In this document: positions 32,567 to 45,441 of the stretch, one piece after another
Numbering within the stretch: the first letter of the stretch is position 1
Layout of the letters: every line of letters begins with the position of its first letter
NCBI GenBank assembly: GCA_932294295.1
Contig: OW028580.1
Coordinates: 31,504,136 to 31,568,135, forward strand
Length of the DNA: 64,000 nt
From: Alitta virens
Lineage: Eukaryota > Annelida > Polychaeta > Phyllodocida > Nereididae
Direction of reading: 5' to 3'
Made by a program: the position numbers and the translations under genes
The notes under the pieces: generated by a model
Database searches by the model: none
What the model was told of the DNA's origin: nothing
What the model saw: the letters and a program-made list of their open reading frames with translations, nothing else

Positions 32567-35563
32567 ACACAGAGCAACATTACCAGAGAGGGCAGTGCAA
32601 TTGAATCAACCTGTTCAGTTTTTCAATATGACAAGCCCGCTGAATGTAGTCGGAGTGTCATAATGGCCACACGCAAAAATGGCCACATAAAACGGCAACA
32701 TATATATATACATATATCGCCAAATATTTAGTATGTAGTCACTGTCTAGTCAACCCCAATCTATTTATAGAGCAGAGCTTGACGTCATGGTAAAGCTCCT
32801 ATGACTGCCACCCCATGTTATACATGATTGACTCCACATGTCCCTATTCAATTTGATCAATGACTTTAATTTATATTAGGTATTGCATGTCCAACCAGGC
32901 CCCTGTATTCCTACCATGATTCTGCAATATGTTCAGTTTTCTTCAATACATTTCAATTCGATCTTCACGTGTCTTGCGTATCACTCTACCCCTGTCTCTG
33001 CACGGGATCCTTGAACCTTCAGGGTCCCTGGAAACTGAAGTGACCTACTTTTATGAGATCGCTATGCACGTACAACATATTGTTGACCAAACAAATTAGT
33101 TCATCTTCACCGCTCTAGATTGCAGTTTTGTATCTTGAACAATATTGAGCAACATTTAATCGATGACCGTAGGTCAAAAGTGGCTTGGTTAGTTGTGCAA
33201 GACATTTGGTGAGTTGCTCTAATGAGATTCTGCACACTCTCATGGTGCTCGTCCGCTTATTAAAATCCCTATAGATGGCGCGAGCGGTCGACTTGTACAC
33301 CAATTTCTGCCAAAAGACGGCTGCTTGTCCGGTGTGTAGCACTGGTCTTTCTGAGAATTCACGCAAAGCTCAAGGGATATGGTAAAAAAAAAAATTGTTA
33401 AAAAGGCATCGCATCGCCGTCACAACGCTTGTTGCCATTTACGAAAATAGTATTCCACGGTAAAGTTAAATTTCATAACGTTAGTAGAGTTTAAGTCAAA
33501 AGAAATCGTCTGAACCAGTTTCACAGCGAGTGGCTTCTTGGAATAAAGAAATAAGGCGTAGTAATCACATTACTTTGTGTGCAGACGACGTGCGGAAGCA
33601 TTTCCCTCCCCGATTTCAGGGGAGTGGCAAATCGGTTATCAGAAAGGCCAGTGCTTCTCACCAGATCGTAGCGCCGCCTTTTGAAAAAAAACGCTTTTAC
33701 ACAGACTCTACCCTACTCATGCCCAGGCCCCCAACAACAACTGTTCCTCTGTCATAAAGCTGTCCGGTCTAGTTGGTTGTATTGGCATGTATTGGAATTT
33801 TCTATGAGATCAATGCTTATATTGTATATACAAATTATCTATTTTTTTAGTATGATATGCTATGATTGGTGTCGAGTCAATTCATCGACACGCAAAATCG
33901 TCGACAACCAATTCGTTGACCACCATTTCGTTGACTATATCAACCCGTTGACATGAGGACGGCAAACTCGTTGACAATCAACACCCTCGGCCTGACCATC
34001 GCATTGAAATCCTATGTTCACATATATGATTTTAAAATTATTTACAGTGATTTGTTTTTAAAGATAAAGTGAGGCCATAGCTATTCTTTGCAGTGAAGGT
34101 TTGTTTAACTAACTGGCCTAACTATAACAAGGTGTTTACTGGTGTTGGTTCAGTAAACCAGCAGAAATAACATGATATTTAAATGTAAAAAAAATGTGTG
34201 CAATACACATCTAAATAAGCAAAACACCAAAATAATGACTTACATTATCTTCTCATTTGGGGATTTTATAACTACAGGATTCAAGCGCATATCATTTGTG
34301 ATGACCTCTGGGATAAAAAATAAATACTCAACTATTTATATAGAATAAAATTGATAATCTCTTGTTGTGGGAAGCTGTCAACAGGCTGGAACAGCTCGGG
34401 GTAAAAGTAAGAATGTTTTGATAAACAATGATAAACTTGTGTAAATCAATGACTAACATTTCAGGTTATCAGCAGTGTGTCCGACACAGCCAGCAACTGT
34501 TGAAGATGCACTTTTACGCTGAAGCAGCTAAGGTTATTTGATTTCTAAGATTTAACAAATGTTTTCTTGGTTCTTTGTTTTGTACAGAAAAAGAACACAT
34601 GTGGGCGAGGAAGTTTTACGTTTTAAATCTCATGATCGCCCAATTATTGTATGAATTATTTGATTTCTAAGATTTAACAAACCAATGAAACCTGCGATTT
34701 TTTTTTTAATCAGAATTTCTGTTTATTTTAATATGGTAAATAACTATTCGACGGAGAGGAGCACTACCCCTTTTATTCATATCAGATCCACCTCATTTGA
34801 TCAAAAATGACAAAAAGCAACCTTGTGATGGCAAAGACGTCTCTAGCTAAGCATAACATTAGAAAGAGAAATACTGAAAATGCATTGATCTTGACGCAAT
34901 TATGTTTATTTTCAAGATAAATGGTATAGAATGAAAAGTTAATGTGCATATATGTAAGACCTTCCATTACATAGTTAGGCAATACTTACTGCTTTTTTCC
35001 CTTCGGGAAGAATCCAGCAAATAGTGGAGCAATGGGCCTACAGAAAAATAAAATAGCATGCATGTATCAACGTTATTTAATATGAAATTATTATTTTCTT
35101 ATTGATTTATTGTCCACTGACCTATTACAAATGGCCCTGAGATGATCCAAGAAGCTAAAGATCAAATGAGTGTGGCCTAATCTTGGTATTAACACTTTTG
35201 AACTGAACAATGACCAAGAACTGCGGTGGACTTCATAATACATCTACAAAGGACTACAAGATGAACACATATGGTTGTTTGGCACAGTTGACCCGGCCCT
35301 GCTTTTCAGTGAAACTAACTGCTCTGGTTTTTATTGCTACACAATCCATTTATCTGCCATCTTTGACTCTTTGTCCGTTGATGAAACTGACTTTAACCTT
35401 TTTCAGGTCTTCAGTTACTTAGTTGATACCACCCTCTAAGACTTCTATGGACCAGCAGGATGTTAAGGTTTTGGCTGACTTCATTGCATAAGTTCAAGGT
35501 CTTTCAATGTATACCTTCATTTGCAATATTTAATGCTCAGTGTTCCTACAAAGAATACACTTA
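32567..35563. other. Copy 2 non-coding stretch
   Basis: Counterpart of 5546-8656; no gene. It contains the CGTTGAC cluster at 33871-33985. A 25-bp segment near 34838 is absent from copy 1, and about 97 bp present in copy 1 are missing near 34968. Confidence 0.5.
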
Positions 35564-36203
35564 AGGGGCGTTCACACTGTCACGAGGGGGGATGCTGAGT
35601 GACCACGGATGACGAAAATTATTTACTCTCGCTTATCCTTGTCCATACGTAATTCACTCGCCGAGCGTAGCACAGATACTCGTGCTAATCCATAGAATGT
35701 TCCTGGTCCCTCTAGATTATCCGTGACTATCCATGGAGAGGGCAAATATTTTTTAAGCATACATGTTTAAAAATAAAAATTGTTTACCATTTAATGGGAA
35801 TTACACAGGAGTAGCTTGGCAAGTGTTTGGCGATCTTCATTCGCCATTTGCGGTCATTTGCAGCCACTCGTGCTCACTTGTGCTCACTGGCGGGTACGCA
35901 TGGTAGGCTGTCTATCCGTGTATACTCGCCATCCACTCTTGTACAGCTTGTGGAATGCTCGGGAAAGGCTCGGCGAACCTTCGTGGCCCGCCCGTCGTTC
36001 TGCCGTCGACCATCCGCGCTAGCACTGTGCCCAAGGAGCCCTCTCCTCCTTCACTCATGGACCAATCGCTGAGCGATCTACGGGTGCCTCATGTAATTAA
36101 AAGAGCCACGAGTGATCACGAGTAATCACGAGTAAGCACTTATAGTCCTTTTTTGACGTCCGTGGTCACTTGTCGGTCTTACTCGTGACAGTGTGAACTG
36201 GGT
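35564..36203. mobile_element. PIF/Harbinger-like MITE (outer), copy 2
   Basis: Uninterrupted 640-bp version of the element at 8657-9710, flanked by TTA at 35561-35563 and 36204-36206. The ends share GTTCACACTGTCACGAG as inverted repeats. The empty site of the nested MITE is at 36179-36181. Confidence 0.82.
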
Positions 36204-37283
36204 TTACAGTGCATGGCTTTAGTAGATCAGTACACAAATTGCCGGACAATAGAGTGGACTGCATCTTAAGCCAAGTATTCTTGTCAGGATCCAAATATTA
36301 AGGAAGACATCTTGCAGTGGCCACTTAAACAGGAATTTCATCTGTCTTCAAATTTGGGTAAATCGTCTATGTGTTTTTTATTAAAATATGATATTCATGC
36401 TTATAATGCTGAATCAATACTATCAAATTATTGCTCAGCTAAACGAACATAAACGTTTTTCTAGTCTGCACGCTGATTTTACAGTGAAGAGAAAAGGAGG
36501 TCATTATATTTTCATGAACAATCAATCCATTTATCAGACCCCAAGAAAACAAAATGAGATTGCAAAAAGAGGTTTTAGCCTTCACTTTCTAACCAGTAAA
36601 CAAGTCACACCAACCATCATTGTGAACAAGGAATCTCTTTCAAAAATTAAAGGACACCGAGAAATTGATTCGTCATTATTGCTGACAAGACCTGATTTAA
36701 TTATAGGCTGTGAATTCAAATTGTGTATCATACTCCATCAAGTTGGACTGTCATTTGATTCAACTGAATTGCTCAATGTACGTTTCTATTTGTGACTTTT
36801 TATTATTATAATTTTTTTTTAATGGACTCAACAATTTGCCAATACTTCTGGCGTACTCGCAGAGTGGAATACTGGCTAATTAATGCAATGTAGAATTTTT
36901 GCTTTTATCATAAGTATTTTATCACAATTCAATTCATCTAGCTTGCTATGAATGTGTCCACAATTCAACATGACAAAAAAAGCTATTTATAGAATAAAAT
37001 TTCTGTTTCTTGCAGCAATTCCACAAACATGCCCATTGCTATAATGAGAGCTCCGCGGTCATATAATCTGATCATTCCAGCATCATTAGGGTAATGACTT
37101 GCTTTGAGGGTGACTTCAGGTAGACAGGTACCTCAAAAGAAAGCTTGTATTGTACTGCAATACTCTTGTGTCAGACAGTACCATACATTTTTTTGTCAGA
37201 CATTTTGCATGCGGTGTTTTAGAAACCATGTATTTCTCTGAATAAAGATGAATTACTGCAATATAACATATAGTGTGATGCTG
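36204..37283. other. Copy 2 non-coding stretch
   Basis: Counterpart of 9711-10782. It holds an open frame of 135 codons (36388-36795) without domain or splice support, which copy 1 breaks. Confidence 0.5.
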
Positions 37284-37511
37284 ACACATGATGCTATCTA
37301 GATGTCAAGATGATAAAACTTTAATGTCAAGATGCTAGCACATGTCAGATTTTAACATCTAGATGTCAAGATGCTGGCACATGTTAAATTTTAACATATA
37401 GACGTCAAGATGCCACCTAGATGTCAAGACTAGATGTCAAGATAGATGCTACCTAGATGTCAAGATGCTAACATTTTAACATCTAGTTGTCAAGATGTCA
37501 ATATGTTAAGT
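37284..37511. repeat. Degenerate TGTCAAGATG array, copy 2
   Basis: Counterpart of 10783-11010, essentially unchanged. Confidence 0.8.
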
Positions 37512-37772
37512 GTTAAAAACTGAAATCATGTATATGTACCTTCCGGTCCAGGGGCAAACCATAAAAAAACCTGAGGAATACTGTCTGGAAGACAGCTAAT
37601 CCTACCTGCGTTCTGCGTTAGCTACTGCCGGTGGCAAGCCAAGATCGAGTGAAACTAAGTCATTGATTGGATGGCGTTGATTTCTCTTGATGGTTGGGGG
37701 GGATGCAGGCCTACTTTGTCTGTCCCACTGTGACTTTCCCTCACTCGTACAAGTAGTAGCAGATAATGTGGG

Positions 37773-38013
37773 AACAGTGGCCAAGAGGTAAATTAATAGT
37801 GGATCATTTATGCCAAACTTATACTGATATGTGATATCAAGTGTAAAGCTGTTTAACAAAGCACAAATGTTCCAAACCAAAAGTGTGTGAAAAAGGGTAA
37901 TTTTCATTTGCGAATTTCGTGAGGGGGGCGATGATTGCACTGATCATCCTCCCTTCTGAGAAAGTGGGGGGTATATATCCCCCATATCCCACCCCCCTGA
38001 ATCGACGCCCCTG
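37773..38013. mobile_element. hAT-type non-autonomous remnant, copy 2
   Basis: Counterpart of 11260-11500, ending GACGCCCCTG. Confidence 0.5.
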
Positions 38014-38206
38014 CATGATGGATGCACTCCTAGTCGTGACGGAAATCCAATGCCCGGCTTGAACAATAACATCCTTCCCTCCTTAATTATTTGTTAATAC
38101 CTCTGAGAAAGGAGATCACCCCACCACTGTCTGTCAGTCACACTGTGTGTTGCTCTGTCACTCTGTTTGCACCACTGACCTATATACATAGGTCAGTGGT
38201 TTGCAC

Positions 38207-38943
38207 CTACCGGTATTCTATGGTCCACTGCTGACTCGCTTTGCCCTCATAGTTCCAAACTGTCAACCTGGACCCAGGCACCTTGCTGTTTCCTTTAATG
38301 TCCAGAGCTAAGGCTGGGTTCTTTCTGTTGGTGATGAACCTCCCTGTCATATTCCATTCTTGACTGCCATTTCCTGGTTGGTAAGGATTCAAAATTATAG
38401 TGTCACCTGAAAGGAAATAGAATACAATATTAATTTTGTACCTATCCTTCAAAGTATCGCTTCAGCTTCACCAGACGACATATCTAGTGCAAATTTCAGA
38501 ATGCCTTCTAAAAAACAATGGAGAATATTTCTGAAACTTCATAACAATAACAATAACACGCGATATTCTACAGTATTCACCATAAGAAATAAAAGTATGG
38601 CATAATATATTTATATTCCATCTGTAACACACGAAATTATATACTTTTCATTTCTTATAATCAAAGAACGTCCAAATTGAAAATGAAAATACATGTACAT
38701 GTATGTGTAACGATATGCCAAAAAATACCACAACTTACTCAGGATGTCAATGCAATAGTCATTTAGCTTAGATCGGACAGTTCCTGTCGGCTGGTCAATG
38801 TAGAAAAGTTGCGAGAAAGACTGGTCACCTTGTCTCTGATTAGTTGTGACAAGTTTGACTGCAGGATACACATGGCCTCCTTCTGCATCAACGACCAGGC
38901 CACTGAAATTGCTTTTGATGTAGAAAAACTGGCCTTGCTGCAT
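38207..38943 (-). CDS. Ricin-type beta-trefoil lectin B, copy 2
   Basis: Duplicate of 11694-12431: complement(join(38207..38406,38739..38943)), 134 residues. The splice borders CTGA|GTAAGT and TTTCAG|GT and the lobe motifs QLF, QEW and QQW are retained. The predicted protein differs from copy 1 at about one position (K to N in VTTKQRQG). The other exon differences are silent. It is very recently duplicated and there is no sign of decay. Confidence 0.88.
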
Positions 38944-40390
38944 TGTGGCAGTGTGACAAACTGTACAGAAGATTCAGATTAAGTGTAGGACACCCGGGTA
39001 TCCGATCTAGCCCTGAAAGGAAAAGAAAGGAGATTGGAGTAGTCCTTTTCCTATTGTTTTTAATTTGTACACAATTGATGCCCTGTTTATGCTCCGCCTA
39101 AGATATTTTTTCACATCCGAAAATTATAGGCTCAAATTCAGGACCTAAAATTGTACCAAACACCTTGGAGTACATGTAATACAAAATCAACTGAATTGCA
39201 TATGATGCTGCAGCACCCTCCTGCCAAATGCGCATCTGAGGACCTAAACACAAAGTAGCTCAGAATTTTACTTCATGAACTATTTCAGTAGAATAACTGA
39301 TAGTTCATCAGATTTGGTCTGATCTTTTAATTTTATTTTTTTGCATTCTGCTGTCATGAAGACTTACATTGTATGATGGAATGTGTCTGCTTCTACATAA
39401 TGTACTTATACACCTGGGGACTATTAGAGAGATAAGAGAGTAACAAAGAGACGCACATTGCAAAATGACGTTTGGACAACACATACTGAATGAAATTTTT
39501 AAACCAATTGGTAAATTAATTGTAAGACTCTTTATGTACAAATTGATGTAGTACTTTGTTCCTACAAAGGACAGTTATATGACATTATTTGCATGTGAAG
39601 TCAATATTTCAAAATCAGTATTCAATATAGTTGACATAAAATCAGGTCATGAGTCGTTTTTGTCAATAAATGCTAATTTTGTTTATAATAACCTGTTTAC
39701 AAGTAGACTGCTTAATTATTTTGCGAGCACCAGCTGGCAGTCTACCGAAAGTGAAAATCAATTAATTGGTGACCTACTCTTATATCGCTACGCACATTCA
39801 AATGTACGGCGAACCGCACAAAATAGTTCTTATTTCACCGCTCCAGATTGGTAGTATTCGACAGTGCTTTATCATGCAGCACTTACGTTTCGTCAAGCAC
39901 AAAGTGTATTCGACTGAGATTACAAAAAAAAAAATTTCGTGAAGAAAAGAGTGCGTAATCGTCTGTAAAACACGTGATCATATGTGGGCAAAACTGTAAT
40001 GGAGAGCGACGCTGATTCGCGTCTTAAGAGTCATTTTACAGAACAATGAGATCGGAGTTGTTCCAATTCACACCATAAGTGAACTACAAATAAAATTATG
40101 TAAATAAGGAACTTGGAAATTTGAAAATTGGACGAAAATTGAAGGAGCTGTTAAATTAAATGTTTCATGAAGCGAGGACGCTAATGACGTTCATTTGTGC
40201 CTCGTTTTCATGTCATTGGCCATAAAAGACAATGCAATGTAAACAAACAGGCAATTTTTGATGGCATGGAGTAGATAAGATTGAAAGGTACATGTATGTG
40301 TAAGGCCAGTTGTTTCTTATCATGATTGAGTCTAGTTTTATTTTTGTCAGTGTTTCAAATATATTCAGCAAATGGCCGATTTCAATAAAC

Positions 40391-40635
40391 CTTGCTACTC
40401 TTCTGGGATGCCACTAAATTTAGTTCCAGATAAGATATCCTCAATTTGCAAAAGACGCATTGTAACCAAGGTCACCAGATAGACTATCAGCTAAGGTAGT
40501 GGAGATAGAGGCCGTTTTGAGACCTGGGCGCCTGCCCTATCTGGATAATTTGCAAAATAAAAAATCCAAGGCTAGTCTCAAATTAAATTAGAGGAAGATC
40601 AAGTGAAGCATTCATTTGCGGTAGATCATTTCTTT
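40391..40635 (+). repeat. Dispersed FWDATKF repeat, unit 1 of copy 2
   Basis: Longer than its copy 1 counterpart. It keeps CAAAAGACG and GCCCTATCTG, which copy 1 has lost, so the second half matches unit 2 better. It is therefore closer to the ancestral form. Confidence 0.6.
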
Positions 40636-40885
40636 CCATGTGCAGAATTATAGTTGGCATATTTGCTTGCTAAGTTCAGAGTGTGCCAATCATTCTGCAA
40701 GGCAGTGTACCATCACTCACACCTCGCAGCTCTTGACAAATAAAGACTGATTTATTTTTATTTATTGTGTTCTGTGTTTGTCTATTTATTTGTTCTAAAG
40801 GTCTGCCTTACCGTCTCAAAAATCATTCACTTTTGTAAATATATCCTTTTTTCGTAACGTAACATTTGCTTTCTCTGTCTTTATA

Positions 40886-40930
40886 GCATGGCCCTCATTT
40901 GCATCCGAGTTCGCAGAATGAGGGCCATGC
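40886..40930. other. Perfect 14-bp hairpin, copy 2
   Basis: Identical stem and loop to 14342-14386. Confidence 0.85.
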
Positions 40931-41579
40931 AGCAGTCTTTATATTTTTGTGTGGGATTATATGTGCACGCGGTTTTACAGCCTTCCTACCTACCTGAATC
41001 TATTTTATCTGAAAATTAATAATTCACACACTATTACTAATCTTCCCATGCTGTTTATTTTCCACAATCATTTTCATTCAGTGAATCAGCAATTTCAACT
41101 TCTGCTTCTTAAAAAAATGAGTTATCACTGAATGACTTAGTCATCGCCTAAAACATAATTACGCATTTTCAATGATATAAAATGGGACAGTTGGCACTAA
41201 GGTGTGCAGAGTCCCACTGTCCAGACAATATTTATTCAATCTGTTGCAATATACAAGAAAAATGACAAGACTGCTGCCAGGGGCTAGGTGTGCATATAAT
41301 AAGTTTCCAGGCACTCAGCTTTTATATTTACACCTGTAACAGGTTTCAATGTTTTGTTTATGTGTCTTGTTATGCATATAAATTGTGTGTTCTATGTATG
41401 TATGTATAAGCTTATGTACATTTTAAGCTGTGTTACAAATAAAGACCAATTTCAAGAATTTCAACGCCCTGGAACTTAATGAAAGACGTATGATGTAAGA
41501 CCCACCTGAATGTGCTGCAAGCCCGATTCAAAGTAAAGTGTTTTAAACATATCAGCAAGCGGCCAATTTCCGTCAAGAA

Positions 41580-41876
41580 ACCTTGTTCTTCTTTTTGGGA
41601 TGCTACTAAATTTAGCTCCAGATTAGATAAGGAATATGTCTGGAAAGATTGTTATCCTCAATTGGCAAAAGACACAGCCAAACAATGTGTAGCAAGGTCA
41701 CCATCGGCTGAGGTAGGGGAGATGGGAGGCTATTTGGGAGATGGGAGGCTATTTGGGACATGGGGTAAATTAGGACACCTGCCCTATCTGGATAAATTAA
41801 GTAATCCAAGCCCAGCTTTAAATTGAAGTGGAGGAAGATCTAGTGAAGGGTTCGTTTGCAGTAGATTATTTCATGT
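41580..41876 (+). repeat. Dispersed FWDATKF repeat, unit 2 of copy 2
   Basis: Counterpart of 15037-15330. Here the plus frame 41512-41826 is open for 104 codons through the block (CSSFWDATKFSSRLDKEYVW and onward). No known domain is recognised. Confidence 0.55.
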
Positions 41877-42537
41877 TTGTGAAGGTTTAAAGTGAACTTT
41901 TCATTGATGCTTTTGAACCCTATTGCTTCTTAGGATAGTAGGTACACATATCAGTTGTGCCATACCAGTGTTTCATATGTAGGGATTTGATCAAGCATAG
42001 TGGTAATTACACATAGCCTGAATGGAAGAGTGACCGGTTATTTTAGTAATTGGAAATTAATTAATATTATCAAATTATGGCAAAAACCAAAAAGAATAAA
42101 GCCGGGATCTACAGTCAGAGCTTGGAGGAAATAGAGAAGGAGGGAACATTGAGGTACATCAAAGGTAGAATCACTGTCGCACCAGAAGCTCAATAACCAG
42201 AGGACCAGCAAGGGCAATTGTGCAACAAAATGTTTGAAATAAACAAATTTATCAGTTTTCAAGCAAAATTATTTGCATTGCATGATATACATAATTTGGT
42301 TATTCTGAGAAGCGAAGCACTAAAAATATACACTAGGTGGACATAAATCAAACTTAATTTTAATTCAATCAGATGTATAGTTGTTGAGATATGGCTGTTG
42401 AAATGTGTGCTTATCTTAAAATTTAGCAGACAAGCCACAGCAAGCCGTGAATATAGGTTACATTATCTAAGCATAATTTTATTATGTGGGTATTACATGA
42501 AAGAACTTTATGTGGTCAGTCAGAGTTTCTCGGGCTA

Positions 42538-42569
42538 GGAGTCACTATACATGAAGTCATAGTGACTCC
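42538..42569. other. Perfect 11-bp hairpin, copy 2
   Basis: Same GGAGTCACTAT/ATAGTGACTCC stem and 10-base loop as 15994-16025. Confidence 0.8.
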
Positions 42570-45441
42570 ATGGTATGACAGGCAAAGGCTGTGTGTTGGA
42601 CTGCCAGGTGCTGTGTGTCCCTTTGTTTCATTTTTGCACACAGGCTTATTTAATAAGCCAAATTGTTGGTTTCTGGTCGACAGCCCAGCGGCCCACCTAC
42701 CAAAACTAAATCTAATTAATTCAGTATTTGGGTCATTCCACAGAAACGGTGCACATTAACCACTTCAGTTGTCAGAAATGCAACATTATGAAATTTCATA
42801 CAGTGTTGTAATATGATAACAACAAAATTTTTTTAATCTTAGTTCCAAAATGTATTTCAAATGGTCAGTCATATGACCTAATATCGCATAATTGACATTT
42901 AGAAACTTTATGCAATATATCTGAAAGGGAAATGCAGGTAAATTCATCGAAGTTTCCAGTTCTATTTGGTGTACTTTTAGAATTCCTTTGAAGTTATTTT
43001 CTGTGATAAATAGCTTCCACATAAACTTGGGAACAGGAAAGACACAACCAAATCACCCCATGCCAATAGAAACCCCTTTTCTTAAAATACTGAAAACAAT
43101 TATTTCTAAATGAAGCAGACATCCTGAATTCTCCCATATCAGTGCTGTCATCTCTTGGAAAATTCATAGACCTTATAATTTTTGACATACTTATTCTTAG
43201 AATGTGTTATCAGAACTGTATGAAAGGATTTGTATTCAATTGTGTACTTAATTAATATTCATGAGCTGATCACATGATACGAGCATGGCACATATAGAGG
43301 TGGGTTGAACAGGCTGGGGTTGTATAATAATGTAATGCTAAAAAACAAATGATATGCTTTTTTCAAATTTACAGACACTTACAGGAATGGATGATGTTCA
43401 AACTTTTGATACTATAGTTCGACTTATTTTTAAATATTCAACCTTCAGTACCATGCTATACCTCAATCGAATACCGACATTTTAAACCTTTAGAAAATAT
43501 TTTTACCTTGAGGCCTAGTGCAAAAATAATGCAGCCTATACTACTGCTTCTGCAGTTTTTTTTTTATATTTACCTTATATTTTGAGAGTCAAATCAACTC
43601 TGTCGTTTTGATTTTTAACCAAATCAACAGCAAAAAAGTGGCATTTTCTCATTTTCAATGTGAAATTTTGAAGTTGTTTCCATTTATTACTCAGATCTTT
43701 ACAAATTTATTGATCCATTGGATCAAATAGCATAACATCATGATATTATATGTTTTTAATATCTTTCCAGATTTTTGTAGAAGTTCCTTGGTGTCCCTAG
43801 CATTAGGCCCAAAATGCCAATGTTCTGAAATCATCTGCCTATAAACTAATAAACATTAACTCTAAAGAATCATAATATTACGTGAATGAGCCACCTGTGT
43901 ACTTACAGCATAGGAAAAATTAGAACAGTAATGTTCAGACTTCGGTGGTGGTACATGTGAAACATTAAATTACTATTCATTTTTGCCAATTTTTACAAAA
44001 TACAACAGATCAACGGACTCCATGTAGTAAACTGAGGAAATGATTAAATACTGATACTTACAATAATACCAATACCAAAATTGAGGATTAACTGCAAAAC
44101 TGCAAATAATAATGCCCTTATAGGCACATATGCATTATGATTTTTTTTAAAGGATGGGCGACCTTTAACATTAAAGAGGTACAATAACGAATTCAAGCTT
44201 TCAGAATTTTTTCTGGGTTCTGTAACTTAATTTAAAGAGCTGAGATATCAGGTGCTGCAATGGCAACTTTGGTACCCTCAAGCATCTAGATATGTTGAGC
44301 TAATGACCTAATTTTCAATATTTAAGTTTTGTCAGGCAAGGAGTAATCCAATATTAAAGTTAAAAGTAATTAAATAATTCCTTCATGGCTTTTCAAATTT
44401 TAGGTCACAAAAGTAGTAAGATTCCATATCGTGACTGCTTTTTGTGAGTTTTTCTGGGAGTTGGGGGGAGGGGGGATTTTTGGAAACCCACTTTCATACT
44501 TATAAGCAGACTTTGCAGGTTGATAGTACTTAAGTTAGCAGCTTTTAAATTACAAAATTTTCAGAATAACAAAAGATACGGAAAATACAATAACAATATT
44601 ACTTTCCTCATTTTTGGAAAATTATAATAAAGACATTTACTATAACAGTTATGAGGCTTCAGCCAGACTGAAAGATTGTAGCCAAATCTTCGAAGTTTTT
44701 CACAAATGCAGAAATATAACTTGATATATCTAAAAAATGGACTGAAAACGTGGAGTGTTATATAATAATGATATCCTGATGTTTTAACCTTGCATTCTCT
44801 GCCACATTGAAGTTTTTGGTTACTAATATTAGACTCAAACAGTGATTATTATCAATGCTTAAACTAAAGGCCACAAAATGGTAATATGCATCACACATTT
44901 ACATTGTGAGTACAATTTTGGCCAAAACTATTATTTCCTAACTTACAGAAGTGATTTTAACATCCTGTTGACCTTTACAAACTACATATTCTCTGAAAAC
45001 AGCTCAAACATTTATGTAAGTTTCTACGTTGAATACAATATTTGTTCTTTCATGCTTCATAGTATCCACACTTAACACTTGATGTAAATGAGCAAACTTT
45101 GGTGCAGTTGCCATCAGTTATTTGTCATATTCCTAATTACGATAATAAACTTCAATCTTTCAGTGTATGCTTCGGATCCACAAGCTAATATGATGGCCAT
45201 AACCTGACCTCAGGTCTAGTATAGATCTAAAGGCTAGGGTACTTGACTGGAGATTTTTATAATAAATAAATGGTAACAAAGCTGCATGCTCTGACTTTGT
45301 AAAAAAAAAACAGGGGAGTTGAGTTTTGCATACGCCTGATTATCCACAGATTTATACAATTATTGAAGTGCACCTGATCTGTCTCCAGAAATTTTTTTTG
45401 GCCAAATATATTAACCTTATACATATATTTTAGTCATATGG

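Larger units (their letters stand above)
22463..45441 (+). repeat. Large tandem duplication, copy 2
   Basis: The repeat of 1213-18899 opens with GTTGACCT right after the hAT end. It is colinear with copy 1 except for the gypsy element and its 3' region (22780-29064), which replace copy 1 positions 1530-1992. It also lacks the nested MITE and about 97 bp near 34968. Homology ends at CATATGG (45441), beyond which single-copy sequence continues with TGGATATATA, showing the native right flank. Confidence 0.95.
38964..45441. other. Copy 2 non-coding stretch
   Basis: Counterpart of 12452-18899. No gene is recognised. It contains hairpins at 40886-40930 and 42538-42569 and the dispersed repeat pair at 40391-40635 and 41580-41876. 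Confidence 0.5.

Noticed and set aside
36388..36795. A 135-residue open frame in copy 2
   Set aside because: Copy 1 carries a frame-breaking difference at the same place and there is no domain or splice support.
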